A program made the position numbers and the translations under genes. From Neomegalonema sp. (GTDB lineage Bacteria; Pseudomonadota; Alphaproteobacteria; Rhodobacterales; Rhodobacteraceae), in assembly GCA_022760435.1 (NCBI GenBank), contig JALEFY010000024.1:62001-126000 (forward strand): a stretch of 64,000 nucleotides of DNA. Reading direction: 5' to 3'. The notes beneath the pieces were generated by a model. That model searched no databases and was not told where the DNA came from. It worked only from the letters and a program-made list of their open reading frames with translations. Positions 16,228-28,017 of the stretch are shown piece by piece (position 1 is the first letter of the stretch; the number at the start of each line of letters is the position of its first letter).

Positions 16228-19151
16228 CCGATACGCCCGTCACCGCCCCCCAAACCGAGATCCCCGACGGCATCGCCATCATCGGCATGGCCGGCCGCTT
16301 CCCGAAGGCGCGCGGGCTGGCCGAGTTCTGGGACAACATCAAGGCCGGGCGCGACTGCATCACCCATTTCTCGCGCGACGCGCTCGAGATCGACATCCCC
16401 GGCTCCGAGGCCGACACCTATGTCTGCGCCAAGGGTATCCTCGAGGACGCGGACCTCTTTGACGCCCGCTTCTTCGGCTACACCCCGCGCGAGGCCGAAG
16501 TGATGGACCCCCAGCACCGGATCTTTCTCGAGATCGCCTGGGAGGCGCTGGAGCATGCCGGCCATGACGCCGCCCGCTATGACGGGCTGATCGGCTGCTT
16601 TGGCGGCTGCTATATGGACACCTATGTGCTCGCCAATCTCTGCGCCGATCCGGCGTTTCGCGAGCGGCTGGTGCAGGAGATCCAGGTCGGCTCGCTGCAA
16701 ACCGAGCTTGGCAATGACAAGGATTATCTCGCGACCCGCACCGCCTTCAAACTCGGGCTGAGGGGCCCGGCCTTCACGCTGCAAACCGCCTGCTCCACCT
16801 CGCTGGTCGCGATTGCCACCGCCTGCCAGAGCCTCGAGAACTATGCCTGTGACATGGCGCTGGCCGGCGGGGTCACGCTGGTGCTGCCGCAATACAAGGG
16901 CTATTTCTACAAGGAAGGCTCGATGCTCTCGCGCGATGGCACCTGCCGTCCGTTCTCCGAGGATGCCGCCGGCACGGTGTTTTCCAATGGCGCGGCGATG
17001 GTGGCGCTCAAGCGGCTGGCGGATGCGCAGGCCGATGGCGACACCATCATCGCGGTGATCAAGGGCTATGCGCTCAACAATGATGGCGGCGCCAAGCTGA
17101 GCTACACGGCGCCCTCGGTCGCGGGCCAGTCCGAAGTGATCGCGCTCGCCATGGCGATGGGCGGCATCGCGCCGGAAACGGTTGGCCTGATCGAGGCCCA
17201 TGGCACCGCCACGCCGCTTGGCGATCCGATCGAGGTCGCGGGGCTGACCGAGGCGTTCGGCCTTGGCGCCGAGCATCGCGGCTCGGTCGCGCTGGGCTCG
17301 CTGAAGGGCAATCTGGGCCATATGGATGTCGCCTCGGGTGCGATGGGCGTGATCAAGACCGCGCTGGCGCTGCGCGAAGCGGTGCTGCCGCCCTCGATCC
17401 ATTTCTCCGCGCCCAATCCGAAGGTGGACTGGGACGCCACACCCTTTGCGGTCAACACCGAGCTGCGGGACTGGCCCGCGCCAGAGGCGCATCCGCGCCG
17501 GGCCGGGGTGAGCTCCTTCGGGGTTGGCGGGACCAACGCCCATGTGGTGCTCGAGGAACCACCGGTAGCGCCCGAACTGGCCGCGCCGCGCCAGACCCAG
17601 ATCCTGCCGCTCTCGGCCAAGACCGCCACCGCTCTAGAGGCACAGGCCGCGCAATTTGCCGATCATCTGGACAAGGTCGCGGATCCGGCTGCCTTCGCCG
17701 ATGCCGCCTGGACGGCGCAAATCGGCCGCCGCGCCTTCGAGCATCGCCGGATCCTCGTCGCCGAGACCGCCGCCGAAGCCGCCGAAGCGCTGCGCGCGCC
17801 TGCTCCCGCGATTCTTGCGGGCCGCGCCGCGCAGGAGGATCCCGAGCTGGTCTTTCTTTTCCCCGGCCAGGGCGCGCAATATCCGGGCATGGGCGCCGGG
17901 CTCTACACCAGCGAGCCAGTCTACCGCGCCGCGCTCGATCGGATCTGCGACGCATTGATGGCCGAGGATGCGCTGGGCGAGGATCTGCGCCCCTATCTGC
18001 TCTGGCAAGAGGGCGCCGCAATGCCGCGCGAGGCTGCCGAGGCCGCGCTCGCCCAGACCCGGCTCACCCAACCGGCCATTTTCGCAGTCGAGATCGCGCT
18101 CTTGCGCCTCTTTGAGAGCTGGGGGCTCACCCCGAGCGCGGTGCTCGGCCATTCGATCGGCGAGTTCGCCGCTGCGGTCGCCGCCGGGGTGCTCTATGAG
18201 GCCGATGCCGCCCGGCTCGTCGCCCGGCGCGGGGCCCTGATGCAGGCGCTCGAGCCCGGGCAGATGCTGGCGGTGCGCGCGAGCGAGGCCGAGATCGCAC
18301 CCTATCTGAGCGACGCGATCGGCGTGGCGGCGATCAATGGCCCCAGGGCGGTGGTGCTCAGCGGCAAGGGCCCGGCAATCCGCGCCCTTGCCGAGCGGAT
18401 GGCGCAAGAGGGCCTCACCGCGAAAGTGCTGACCACCTCGCACGCCTTTCATAGTCCGATGATGGCACCCGCCCGCGCGCCGCTCGATGATTTCGCGGCC
18501 CGGATCCCGCATGGAAGCCCCTCGCTGCCCTTCGCCTCGACCCTCACGGGGGCGGTGCTCGCCAGCGACACCTTCACCCGCACCGGCTATTGGGGCGCGC
18601 AGCTTTGTGCACCGGTACGCTTTGCCGAGGCGGTGGCGGCGCTGGCTTCTGAGAACCCGGCGCGGATCTTTGTCGAGATCGGCCCCGGTCAGGCGCTGAG
18701 CGCCCTCGCCGCCCCGACCCTAGCCGCGCATAAGGCCGCCGCGGCGGTCCCGGTGCTGGGGCCGAGCAGCGATCCGGGCGATGACACACGGGCCGCTTTG
18801 AGCGCTGTCGGGCGGCTGTGGTGCGCGGGCAAGACGCCCGATTGGGCCGCGATCCAGCGAGCGCCGCGCCGCCGGGTGCCGCTGCCGACCTATCCGTTCG
18901 AGCGCAAACGCTACTGGATTGATCCGCCGAGCGCGCAGGCCCGGACCGAAGAGCCCGCACCAGTCGCCCCCCCCGTCGCCGCCGCCCCAGTCACAGCGCC
19001 CCCCGGCGCCGCCCCCGCTGAGCAAGCCCCGCTTGCTGCCGCTGTTGCCGCGCCCGCTGCCACGCCCGCTGCCACGGGCAGCGCCGAGGCGCTCATTCAC
19101 GCCCAGCTTCAACTCATCGAAGACCAGCTCGCCGCCATCCGGCGCGGCTGA
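16224..19151 (+). CDS. Type I polyketide synthase, KS-AT
   Basis: 975 residues. The ketosynthase (about 14-440) carries all three catalytic residues: Cys190 in QTACSTSLVA, His326 in EAHGTATPLGDP and the second His in GNLGHMDVASG. The acyltransferase (about 555-860) has FPGQGAQYPGMG, the active-site GHSIGEF (Ser644) and HAFHS (740-744), the signature expected for malonyl-CoA rather than methylmalonyl-CoA. A post-AT linker ends in LPTYPFERKRYW. The remainder is an Ala/Pro-rich stretch with a short amphipathic helix (IHAQLQLIEDQLAAIRR), perhaps a docking element. There is no ACP, ketoreductase or dehydratase; the ACP is the first domain of the next protein. Confidence 0.93.
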   Translation: MTDTPVTAPQTEIPDGIAIIGMAGRFPKARGLAEFWDNIKAGRDCITHFSRDALEIDIPGSEADTYVCAKGILEDADLFDARFFGYTPREAEVMDPQHRIFLEIAWEALEHAGHDAARYDGLIGCFGGCYMDTYVLANLCADPAFRERLVQEIQVGSLQTELGNDKDYLATRTAFKLGLRGPAFTLQTACSTSLVAIATACQSLENYACDMALAGGVTLVLPQYKGYFYKEGSMLSRDGTCRPFSEDAAGTVFSNGAAMVALKRLADAQADGDTIIAVIKGYALNNDGGAKLSYTAPSVAGQSEVIALAMAMGGIAPETVGLIEAHGTATPLGDPIEVAGLTEAFGLGAEHRGSVALGSLKGNLGHMDVASGAMGVIKTALALREAVLPPSIHFSAPNPKVDWDATPFAVNTELRDWPAPEAHPRRAGVSSFGVGGTNAHVVLEEPPVAPELAAPRQTQILPLSAKTATALEAQAAQFADHLDKVADPAAFADAAWTAQIGRRAFEHRRILVAETAAEAAEALRAPAPAILAGRAAQEDPELVFLFPGQGAQYPGMGAGLYTSEPVYRAALDRICDALMAEDALGEDLRPYLLWQEGAAMPREAAEAALAQTRLTQPAIFAVEIALLRLFESWGLTPSAVLGHSIGEFAAAVAAGVLYEADAARLVARRGALMQALEPGQMLAVRASEAEIAPYLSDAIGVAAINGPRAVVLSGKGPAIRALAERMAQEGLTAKVLTTSHAFHSPMMAPARAPLDDFAARIPHGSPSLPFASTLTGAVLASDTFTRTGYWGAQLCAPVRFAEAVAALASENPARIFVEIGPGQALSALAAPTLAAHKAAAAVPVLGPSSDPGDDTRAALSAVGRLWCAGKTPDWAAIQRAPRRRVPLPTYPFERKRYWIDPPSAQARTEEPAPVAPPVAAAPVTAPPGAAPAEQAPLAAAVAAPAATPAATGSAEALIHAQLQLIEDQLAAIRRG

Positions 19152-19162
19152 GGAGACATGCC

Positions 19163-22100
19163 ATGACCCAGAACCAAGCGATCCCGCGCCACCAGAGCCT
19201 GCTCGCCCGCCTGACCGAGATGGCCGCCGATCTCTCGGGTTTCGAGCCCGACGAGCTCGATGCGCATGCGAGCTTTCTGGCGCTCGGCTTTGACAGCCTG
19301 TTCCTGACCCAGCTCGCCGCCAGCTATCAGGCCGAGTTCGGGGTGAAGATCACCTTTCGCAGCCTGATCGAGACCCATCCGAGCCTCGACGCGCTGGCGA
19401 TGATGCTCGATGCTGCCTTGCCTGCCGAAGCCTTGCCTGCCGAAGCTGTTCCCGAAGCCGCGCAAGAGATACAACAAGAGGCTCCGCAAGAGGCTCAACC
19501 GGCACCAGCGCCCGCGCCGCTCGCCGACACTGAACAGCCCGCGCCGCAAACGGTGATGCGCCAACCCCTGCCCACCGCACCGCAAGGCTCCCTTACACAG
19601 GGCTCCCCTGCACAGGGCCTCGAAGCGATCCTGAACGCGCAGGTCGAGATCATGCGCCAGCAGCTCGCGGTGCTCGCTCAGATCCGCGGCGCAACCCCTG
19701 CTGCCGCCGCAACCCCTGCTGCCGCAACCCCTGCCGCCGCACCCCTTGCCGCACCCCTTGCCGCCCCGCTCCCGGCACCGGTTTTCTCACAGCCAGAACC
19801 GGCCTCACCGCAGCCGATGAAGGCGCGCACGGCGCCTGAAGAGGCGATGGAGGACGCCGCCAAACCCGCCCTTCCCGCCGGTTTTGGCCCCAATGTCAAA
19901 CCTCTCACCGAGGCCGATGTCCTCACCCCCGCGCAGACCGTTCACCTCGAGCGCCTGATCGCGCGCTGGAATGCCAAGACCCCCGGCTCCAAGCGTCAGG
20001 CGCAAGAGGGCCGCGCCCATCACGCCGACCCACGCACCGCCGCCGGTTTCAACCGCCTGTGGAAGGAAGCCGTCTACCCGATCACCGTCACCCGCTCCTC
20101 GGGCCAGCGGCTCTGGGATATCGACGGCAACGAATATATCGACTTTCTCAACGGCTTTGGCCCCAACTATTTCGGCCACAACGCCCCGTTCATCAACGAG
20201 GCGCTCAAGGCCCAGCTCGAGCAGAGCTACGAGGTTGGCCCGCAGACCCCCAAGGCCGGTGAGACCGCGCGCATGTTCGCGCAGATGACCGGCATGGACC
20301 GGGTCTCCTTCGTCAATACCGGCTCCGAAGCCGTGCAGGCCGCCATGCGCCTGGCCCGCACCGTCAACGGCCGCGACAAGATCGTCAGTTTCTCGGGCGA
20401 TTATCACGGCAATTTCGACGAGGTGATCCTGCGCGGGGTTGGCGCGGGCGAGAAGCGCAAGACCCTGCCCGGCGCCCCCGGTATCCCGCGCGGCTCGGTG
20501 CAGAACATGATCGTGCTCGATTATGGCGAGGACAGCGCCCTGGAGGCGATCCGCGCCCAGGCCGGTGAGATCGCCGCCGTTCTGGTCGAGCCGATCCAGT
20601 CGCGCCGCCCTGAGCTGCAACCACGCGCCTTTCTTCATGCCTTGCGCAAACTCACCGAGGAGCACGGCATCGTGCTGGTGTTCGACGAGGTGATCACCGG
20701 CTTCCGGCTCTGCCCGGGCGGGGCGCAGGAATTCTTCGACGTGCGCGCGGATCTGGCGACCTATGGCAAGATCGTCGGCGGCGGCATGCCGATCGGGGTC
20801 GTCGCCGGCAAGGCCCATCTGATGGACACTTTCGATGGCGGCATGTGGGACTATGGCGATGAGAGCTTCCCCGAGGCCGGGGTGACCTTCTTCGCCGGAA
20901 CCTTCGTGCGCCATCCGCTGGCGATTGCCGCCGTCCATGCCTCGCTGCGCTATCTCCAGTCCGCCGGACCCGAGCTGCAACGCGGCGTCAATGCCCGCAC
21001 CACCAGGCTCGCATCGGCGCTCAATGCGCTGTTCAAGGAAGCCGGGGTCGCGATCGAGGTGCCCCATTGCGGCAGCCAGATGTTCATTCGCAACAAGGAG
21101 AGCGGCCCGCTCGCCGCGCTTTTCCATCTGCATCTGCGCGATCGCGGCATCCATGTGCTCGAGGGCTTCCCGTCCTATGTCACCGCCGCCCATACCGATG
21201 ACGACATCGACCGCTTCATCGAGGCGGTGGCGGACACGCTCGGCGAGATGCAGAGCGATGGCGCCCTGCCCTCGCCCGGCACCATCTCGCCGCTCGCCGC
21301 CCGCTATCAGCGCCGCTTTGCGATGACCTCGGGCCAGCGCGAGATCTGGGCCGCTTGCCAGATGAGCGATGCCGCCTCGCTGACCTTCAACGAAAGCGAC
21401 ACGCTGGAGCTCACCGGCCCGATCGAGACCGACCGGCTGCTGCGCGCCATGGGCGATGTGCTCAACGGCGTCGAAGCCTTCCGCCTGCGCTTTGACGCCG
21501 ATGGCGAGGAGCAGATCGTGGATCCCTCACTGGAGATCCGGGTCGGCTATCACGACCTCGTCCAGCAGGAGCCGCAGGCGCAGGATGAAGCGCTCGCGGA
21601 ACTGATCAGCGAAGAAAGTCGGCATCTGTTCGATCTCGAGGAAGGCCCGCTGGCCCGCGCGCATCTGCTGCGCCTTGGCGAGGAGCGCCATGTGATGGTG
21701 ATCTATTGCCACCACATCGTCTTTGACGGCTATTCGGCCGAGCTTCTGGCCGAGGCGATCCTCGAGCGCTACCGCGCGCTGGCCGATGGCCTTGAGGAAA
21801 GCCCGATTACCCCTGCCCCCTTCTCGCTCTTTGCGGCGCGGGCGCAGGCAGCACAGAACGGGCCAGCCTATGAAGCGGCGCTCGATCACTGGGATGAGAT
21901 GTTCGCCGAAGACGTGCCGCCGCCCCTCGATCTGCCCGGCGATCATCCGCGCGGCGCAAGAAGGGGCCATCGCGGCGGCACCGCGCATCGTTTGCTGCCC
22001 CCCGAGCTCGCCGAAGCGGTGCGGGGCACTGCCAAGCAGCTCGGGCTTGGCCAATATGCGCTGCTGCTCTCCTGCTTTGGCACCTTGCTCTCGCGCCTGT

Positions 22101-22666
22101 CGAGCCAGGAGCAACTGGTGATCGGCATTCCTTCCGCCGGTCAGGCCCTGCACGGCGTCGAGGCGATCGGGTATGGCGTCAACATCCTGCCGATCAACAT
22201 GGCACCCGAGTTCACCCGCCCGTTCGATGATCTCGCCCATGCCAATCAACGTGCCCTGCTCGGCGCCTTCGAGCATCAGGAAGCCCCCTTGAGCGCCATC
22301 GTCCGGCATCTACAAATCCCGCGCGATCCTGCCCGGCTGCCGCTGGTCGAGGTGGTGTTCAATTTCAGCCAGTATTTCGAGACGTTGAGCCTTGAGGGCT
22401 GCACGCTCACCGCGCGCGAAAACCCGCGCTCGGCCTGCTATTACGACCTGTTCTTCAACATCATCGCCAGCAAGCAAGGGCTGGCCATCGATCTCGATTA
22501 CAGCGCCGATCTGTTCGAGCCCGAGACCATCGAGCGTTGGATCGACCATTACACCGCCTTGCTTGAGGATGTGCTGCGCGATCCGCATCAGGCGCTGGGC
22601 GATCTGTCGCTCATCGATGGTGATGCAGGCGGCTCGGTGCTGCTTTCGTGGCAGAACAAGAACTGA
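19163..22666 (+). CDS. PKS-NRPS bridge protein: ACP - PLP aminotransferase - condensation
   Basis: 1167 residues. The ACP has LGFDSLFL (Ser45) at residues 10-85. A long Ala/Pro/Gln linker with tandem PAAAT-type repeats follows. The class III PLP aminotransferase, of the glutamate-semialdehyde-aminomutase-like AMT type, spans about 293-695 (NTGSEAVQAAMRLAR, FDEVITGFR, PLP lysine 536 in TYGKIVGGGMPIG). The condensation domain spans about 710-1155, with CHHIVFDG (His850, His851, Asp855). The same ACP-AMT-C logic occurs in mycosubtilin/iturin and microcystin synthetases, where AMT converts a beta-ketoacyl-ACP to a beta-aminoacyl-ACP before peptide bond formation. It starts 11 bp after the KS-AT stop, with GGAG upstream. 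Confidence 0.92.
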   Translation: MTQNQAIPRHQSLLARLTEMAADLSGFEPDELDAHASFLALGFDSLFLTQLAASYQAEFGVKITFRSLIETHPSLDALAMMLDAALPAEALPAEAVPEAAQEIQQEAPQEAQPAPAPAPLADTEQPAPQTVMRQPLPTAPQGSLTQGSPAQGLEAILNAQVEIMRQQLAVLAQIRGATPAAAATPAAATPAAAPLAAPLAAPLPAPVFSQPEPASPQPMKARTAPEEAMEDAAKPALPAGFGPNVKPLTEADVLTPAQTVHLERLIARWNAKTPGSKRQAQEGRAHHADPRTAAGFNRLWKEAVYPITVTRSSGQRLWDIDGNEYIDFLNGFGPNYFGHNAPFINEALKAQLEQSYEVGPQTPKAGETARMFAQMTGMDRVSFVNTGSEAVQAAMRLARTVNGRDKIVSFSGDYHGNFDEVILRGVGAGEKRKTLPGAPGIPRGSVQNMIVLDYGEDSALEAIRAQAGEIAAVLVEPIQSRRPELQPRAFLHALRKLTEEHGIVLVFDEVITGFRLCPGGAQEFFDVRADLATYGKIVGGGMPIGVVAGKAHLMDTFDGGMWDYGDESFPEAGVTFFAGTFVRHPLAIAAVHASLRYLQSAGPELQRGVNARTTRLASALNALFKEAGVAIEVPHCGSQMFIRNKESGPLAALFHLHLRDRGIHVLEGFPSYVTAAHTDDDIDRFIEAVADTLGEMQSDGALPSPGTISPLAARYQRRFAMTSGQREIWAACQMSDAASLTFNESDTLELTGPIETDRLLRAMGDVLNGVEAFRLRFDADGEEQIVDPSLEIRVGYHDLVQQEPQAQDEALAELISEESRHLFDLEEGPLARAHLLRLGEERHVMVIYCHHIVFDGYSAELLAEAILERYRALADGLEESPITPAPFSLFAARAQAAQNGPAYEAALDHWDEMFAEDVPPPLDLPGDHPRGARRGHRGGTAHRLLPPELAEAVRGTAKQLGLGQYALLLSCFGTLLSRLSSQEQLVIGIPSAGQALHGVEAIGYGVNILPINMAPEFTRPFDDLAHANQRALLGAFEHQEAPLSAIVRHLQIPRDPARLPLVEVVFNFSQYFETLSLEGCTLTARENPRSACYYDLFFNIIASKQGLAIDLDYSADLFEPETIERWIDHYTALLEDVLRDPHQALGDLSLIDGDAGGSVLLSWQNKN

Positions 22667-22795
22667 GACCGGCAAAACGAGAGCCGGGCGCTGCAACGCA
22701 ATATCACATTGCCGAAGGGCGCGGGCTCTGTCATGCGCTGGTTATGAGACGCGCCGAGGTGAGTGGCGCCGAACGCGCCGAGTGGGAGTTTCAAT

Positions 22796-24604
<1,809 letters not shown>

Positions 24605-24607
24605 GCC

Positions 24608-27600
24608 ATGAGCGCCAAAACCTTGAACATGATCGAAGCCGCCCAGCTTTGCGCATCATTGGCGCGGCAAGGGATAGACCTGCGGGCCGAGGGCGCGGGG
24701 CTAAAGGTATCGGCCCCCAAAGGCGCGGTCACCGCCGAAATCGCCGAGCAGATCCGCAGGCTCAAACCGGCGCTGCTCGTTCATCTGCGCGCAGCCCAGG
24801 CGCTGCATGACCCGATCCCGGCACTCGCCCGCGATAAGGAGAGCCGCTTTGCGCTCGGGCAGATCCAGCGGCTCTTCTGGGTCCACCAGCAATTCGAGCC
24901 CGAAACCCTGCTCTACAACCTGCCTGCGGCCTGGATCCTGACCGGTCCGCTGAATCAGGAGGCGCTCGAGCACTCGGTTCGCGACCTCATCGCCCGGCAT
25001 GAAGTGCTGCGGGCACGGTTCTCGGATGATGACGGCACCGCCAGCATGTTCATCGGCGAGGTGCCAAGCGTCTCCCTGCCGATCGAGGAATTTGGCTCGG
25101 ACGATCCCTATTCCGAAGAGGCTGAGCAGCGCCTGCTCGCCCTGCGCGATACCCCGTTCAACATGGCCGGGGGCTCCCTGTTCAAGATCCGGCTGATGCG
25201 CTTGCGTGAGGATCAGCATATCCTGTTCTTCATGCCGCATCACGTGATCTGGGACGGGGTTTCCTTCGATATCCTGCTGGATGATCTGAGCACCCTCTAC
25301 GCGGCGCATGAGGCGGGCGTGACCCCGGATCTGCCACCCCTGCCCGTGCAGTTCGCTGATTTCACCGCCTGGGAAACCGCGATGCATGATGCCGCCGTTT
25401 TCGAGACGGAGATCGACTATTGGCGCGAGAGCCTCACCCCGCTGCCGGATCCGCTCTCTATCGCCACCGACAAAAAGCGCCCGCGCAGCTTCTCGCATGA
25501 AGGGGGCTGGCGCGCTTTTGACCTCGGCCCCGAAACCGTGCAGCGGCTGCACTCGGTCTGCGAGCGCTATAACGCCACCGGCTTCATGGTATTCCTCGCG
25601 ATCTGGCAAGCCTTCCTGAACCGCCTGACCGGGCAAAGCGAGATGGTGATCGGCTGCCCGACCCAAACCCGCTGGCGCGATGAGACGCTGCCTCTGGTCG
25701 GCTGCTTTGGCAAGGCCCTGCCCCTGCGCAGCGCGATTGACCCGGCAGCGCCGCTGAGCGAGCTGATCCAGGCCGCGCGCCGCTCGGCCATCGATAGCTT
25801 TGCCCATGCCAATGCCCCGCTGCAAGATATCATGGACCGCATCACGCTGCCGCTCGACCCATCGCGCACGCCGCTGTTTCAGACCTTGTTCAGCCATCAG
25901 CAGGTCAGCCGACGCCCCCGCGCCTTTGGCAAGCTCGAGCTCACCCAACGCTATATCGTGCCGCCGGGCGTGCCCACCGATCTGGCCATGGCGGTGATGG
26001 AGGGTGAGGCGAGCGCCAATGTCACCTTGCTTTACCCCGATTGCCTGTTCGAGCCTCGCACCATCGCCCGCATGGCCGAACGGTTCGAGAATTTCATCAT
26101 CGAAGCCCTGCGCGCGCCAGAGACGCGGATCTGCGATCTGCCCTTGCTGCTGCCGGGCGATCTGCAATTGCTGAGCACCTGGAACGAGACCTCGGCCAGC
26201 TATGATCGCGAGGCACTGGCCCAAAGCGCATTCGAGGCGCAGGCCGAGCGCAGCCCGGACCGCATCGCTGTCACGGACGAGGATGGCTCGCTCAGCTATC
26301 AGGCGCTTGATGCGCTGGCCAACCGCCTCGCGCATCTGCTGATTGCACAAGGCGTGGGCAAGGGCAGCATCGTCGGCCTGCATCTGCCGCGCGGGAGCCA
26401 GATGCTCGCAGCCTGTCTCGCGGTCTGGAAGGCAGGCGGCGCGTATCTGCCGCTCGATCCGGAATTCCCGCCCGAGCGTCTGGTTTACATGGTGGAAGAC
26501 AGCCAGGCTTCGCTGGTGCTCTCACATAGCGACATTGCGAGCATCTGGCCCGCCAGCGCCAATGTCCTCCTGCTTGATGAGCATGGCGAACAGATTGCCG
26601 CCTTGCCCGATCAGCGCCCGGACTGCCCGGCAAGCGCGAGCGACCGAGCCTATATCCTCTACACATCCGGCTCAACGGGCCGCCCCAAAGGCGTCGAGAA
26701 TGCCCACCGCGCGCTGGTGAACTTTCTGACCAGCATGATCCGCGAGCCCGGCCTGTCTTCGCAAGACGTGCTGCTGGCGGTGACCACCATGTCCTTCGAC
26801 ATCTCGCTGCTTGAGCAATTCGCCCCGCTCCATTGCGGCGCCCATGTCGTGATCGCCAGCAGCGATGATGCGCTTGCCGGCTATGCGCTGGCCGATCTTA
26901 TCGAAGAGCATGAGATCACCTTTTTGCAAATGACCCCCTCGGGCTGGCGCCTGCTGCTCGATTGCGATTGGGAGGGCCGAGCGGGGCTCAAGGCGCTGTG
27001 TGGTGGCGAAGCCCTGCCCCCGGCGCTGGCCGAGGCATTGCTCGATAAGGTCGATGCGGTCTGGAACATGTATGGTCCGACCGAAACCACCGTCTGGTCG
27101 TCCTGCGAGCAGGTGCGCAACGCGCAGGATCTGAGCATTGGCCGCCCCATCGCCAATACCAGCCTTTATGCGCTCGATCCCCTCGGGCAGATCCAGCCGC
27201 CCGGTCTGGTCGGGGAGCTGGCGATCGGTGGGGAGGGCCTGGCGATCGGCTATCTGGGCCGCTCCGAACTGACCGCCGAGCGGTTCATCCCCGATCCCAG
27301 TCAGCCGGGCACCGGCGCGCGGGTCTATCTCACCGGCGATCTGGGGCGCTGGCGGATGGATGGGCGGCTCGAAGTGCTCGGGCGCAAGGACAGCCAGATC
27401 AAGCTGCGCGGCTATCGGATCGAGCTGGGCGAGATCGAAGCAGCCCTGGGCACTCTGGACGGGGTGGCGGAAGCAGCGGCGGTGCTGCGCAATGATGCCA
27501 GCGGGGAGGATCGCTTGATCGCCTATCTGGTGCCTCAACCCGGCGCGCAGATCGCCAATGCCTCAAACCTGCGCCGCAGCTTGCGCGCCTTTTTGCCCGA

Positions 27601-27949
27601 CTACATGATCCCGCAACTGTTCGAAACGCTGGAGGCGATGCCCAAGACCGCCAATCGCAAGATCGACCGCAAGGCGTTGCCTGATCCTTCCGGCATGGTC
27701 CGGCAGGCGCGCAGCGTCGAGCCGCCCAAGGGCGAGGCGGAGTTGCTGCTCGCCGCGCTGTGGTCCGAAGCGCTGGGCGTGACCGAGATCTCTCGTCACG
27801 ACAATTTCTTCGAGCTGGGCGGCACCTCCTTGCAAGTTGCGCAGATGGTGGCCAGGGCACGCGCAGAACGCGGGCTGCGCCTGTCGCCGCGCGCGGTGAT
27901 CTTTGAGACCCTCGAACAACTGGCGAGCGGGTTGAGCGTGCCGGCCTGA
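24608..27949 (+). CDS. Nonribosomal peptide synthetase, docking - C - A - PCP
   Basis: 1113 residues. The N-terminal about 60 residues (LARQGIDLRAEGAGLKVSAP and following helix) look like a TubC-type docking domain. The condensation domain spans about 75-510 and contains PHHVIWDG (His211). The adenylation domain spans about 535-1030 (LYTSGSTGRPKGV, NMYGPTETTVW, KTANRKIDRKALP), with pocket residues read as D-I-L-Q-L-G-M-V-W-K, again glycine-like. The last domain is a PCP with FFELGGTSLQVAQM (Ser1074). The protein ends about 38 residues after that serine: no thioesterase, reductase or extra condensation domain. It starts 3 bp after the previous stop and is the last gene of the assembly line. 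Confidence 0.93.
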   Translation: MSAKTLNMIEAAQLCASLARQGIDLRAEGAGLKVSAPKGAVTAEIAEQIRRLKPALLVHLRAAQALHDPIPALARDKESRFALGQIQRLFWVHQQFEPETLLYNLPAAWILTGPLNQEALEHSVRDLIARHEVLRARFSDDDGTASMFIGEVPSVSLPIEEFGSDDPYSEEAEQRLLALRDTPFNMAGGSLFKIRLMRLREDQHILFFMPHHVIWDGVSFDILLDDLSTLYAAHEAGVTPDLPPLPVQFADFTAWETAMHDAAVFETEIDYWRESLTPLPDPLSIATDKKRPRSFSHEGGWRAFDLGPETVQRLHSVCERYNATGFMVFLAIWQAFLNRLTGQSEMVIGCPTQTRWRDETLPLVGCFGKALPLRSAIDPAAPLSELIQAARRSAIDSFAHANAPLQDIMDRITLPLDPSRTPLFQTLFSHQQVSRRPRAFGKLELTQRYIVPPGVPTDLAMAVMEGEASANVTLLYPDCLFEPRTIARMAERFENFIIEALRAPETRICDLPLLLPGDLQLLSTWNETSASYDREALAQSAFEAQAERSPDRIAVTDEDGSLSYQALDALANRLAHLLIAQGVGKGSIVGLHLPRGSQMLAACLAVWKAGGAYLPLDPEFPPERLVYMVEDSQASLVLSHSDIASIWPASANVLLLDEHGEQIAALPDQRPDCPASASDRAYILYTSGSTGRPKGVENAHRALVNFLTSMIREPGLSSQDVLLAVTTMSFDISLLEQFAPLHCGAHVVIASSDDALAGYALADLIEEHEITFLQMTPSGWRLLLDCDWEGRAGLKALCGGEALPPALAEALLDKVDAVWNMYGPTETTVWSSCEQVRNAQDLSIGRPIANTSLYALDPLGQIQPPGLVGELAIGGEGLAIGYLGRSELTAERFIPDPSQPGTGARVYLTGDLGRWRMDGRLEVLGRKDSQIKLRGYRIELGEIEAALGTLDGVAEAAAVLRNDASGEDRLIAYLVPQPGAQIANASNLRRSLRAFLPDYMIPQLFETLEAMPKTANRKIDRKALPDPSGMVRQARSVEPPKGEAELLLAALWSEALGVTEISRHDNFFELGGTSLQVAQMVARARAERGLRLSPRAVIFETLEQLASGLSVPA

Positions 27950-28017
27950 TCGCCCGCTCACGGCTTGCGCGCGCCGCTCTTGCGCGCGCAGCTCATGCAT
28001 ACGCTGCTCTTGCGCGA

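Noticed and set aside
19690-19790. Short tandem repeats (about 15 bp, Ala-Ala-Thr-Pro type) that could suggest a CRISPR or minisatellite
   Set aside because: They are in frame and encode the flexible Ala/Pro linker between ACP and aminotransferase; no spacers.
22667-22795. Possible MbtH-like or other small gene in the only gap of the NRPS cluster
   Set aside because: 129 bp is too short for MbtH and the translated frames show no MbtH signature.
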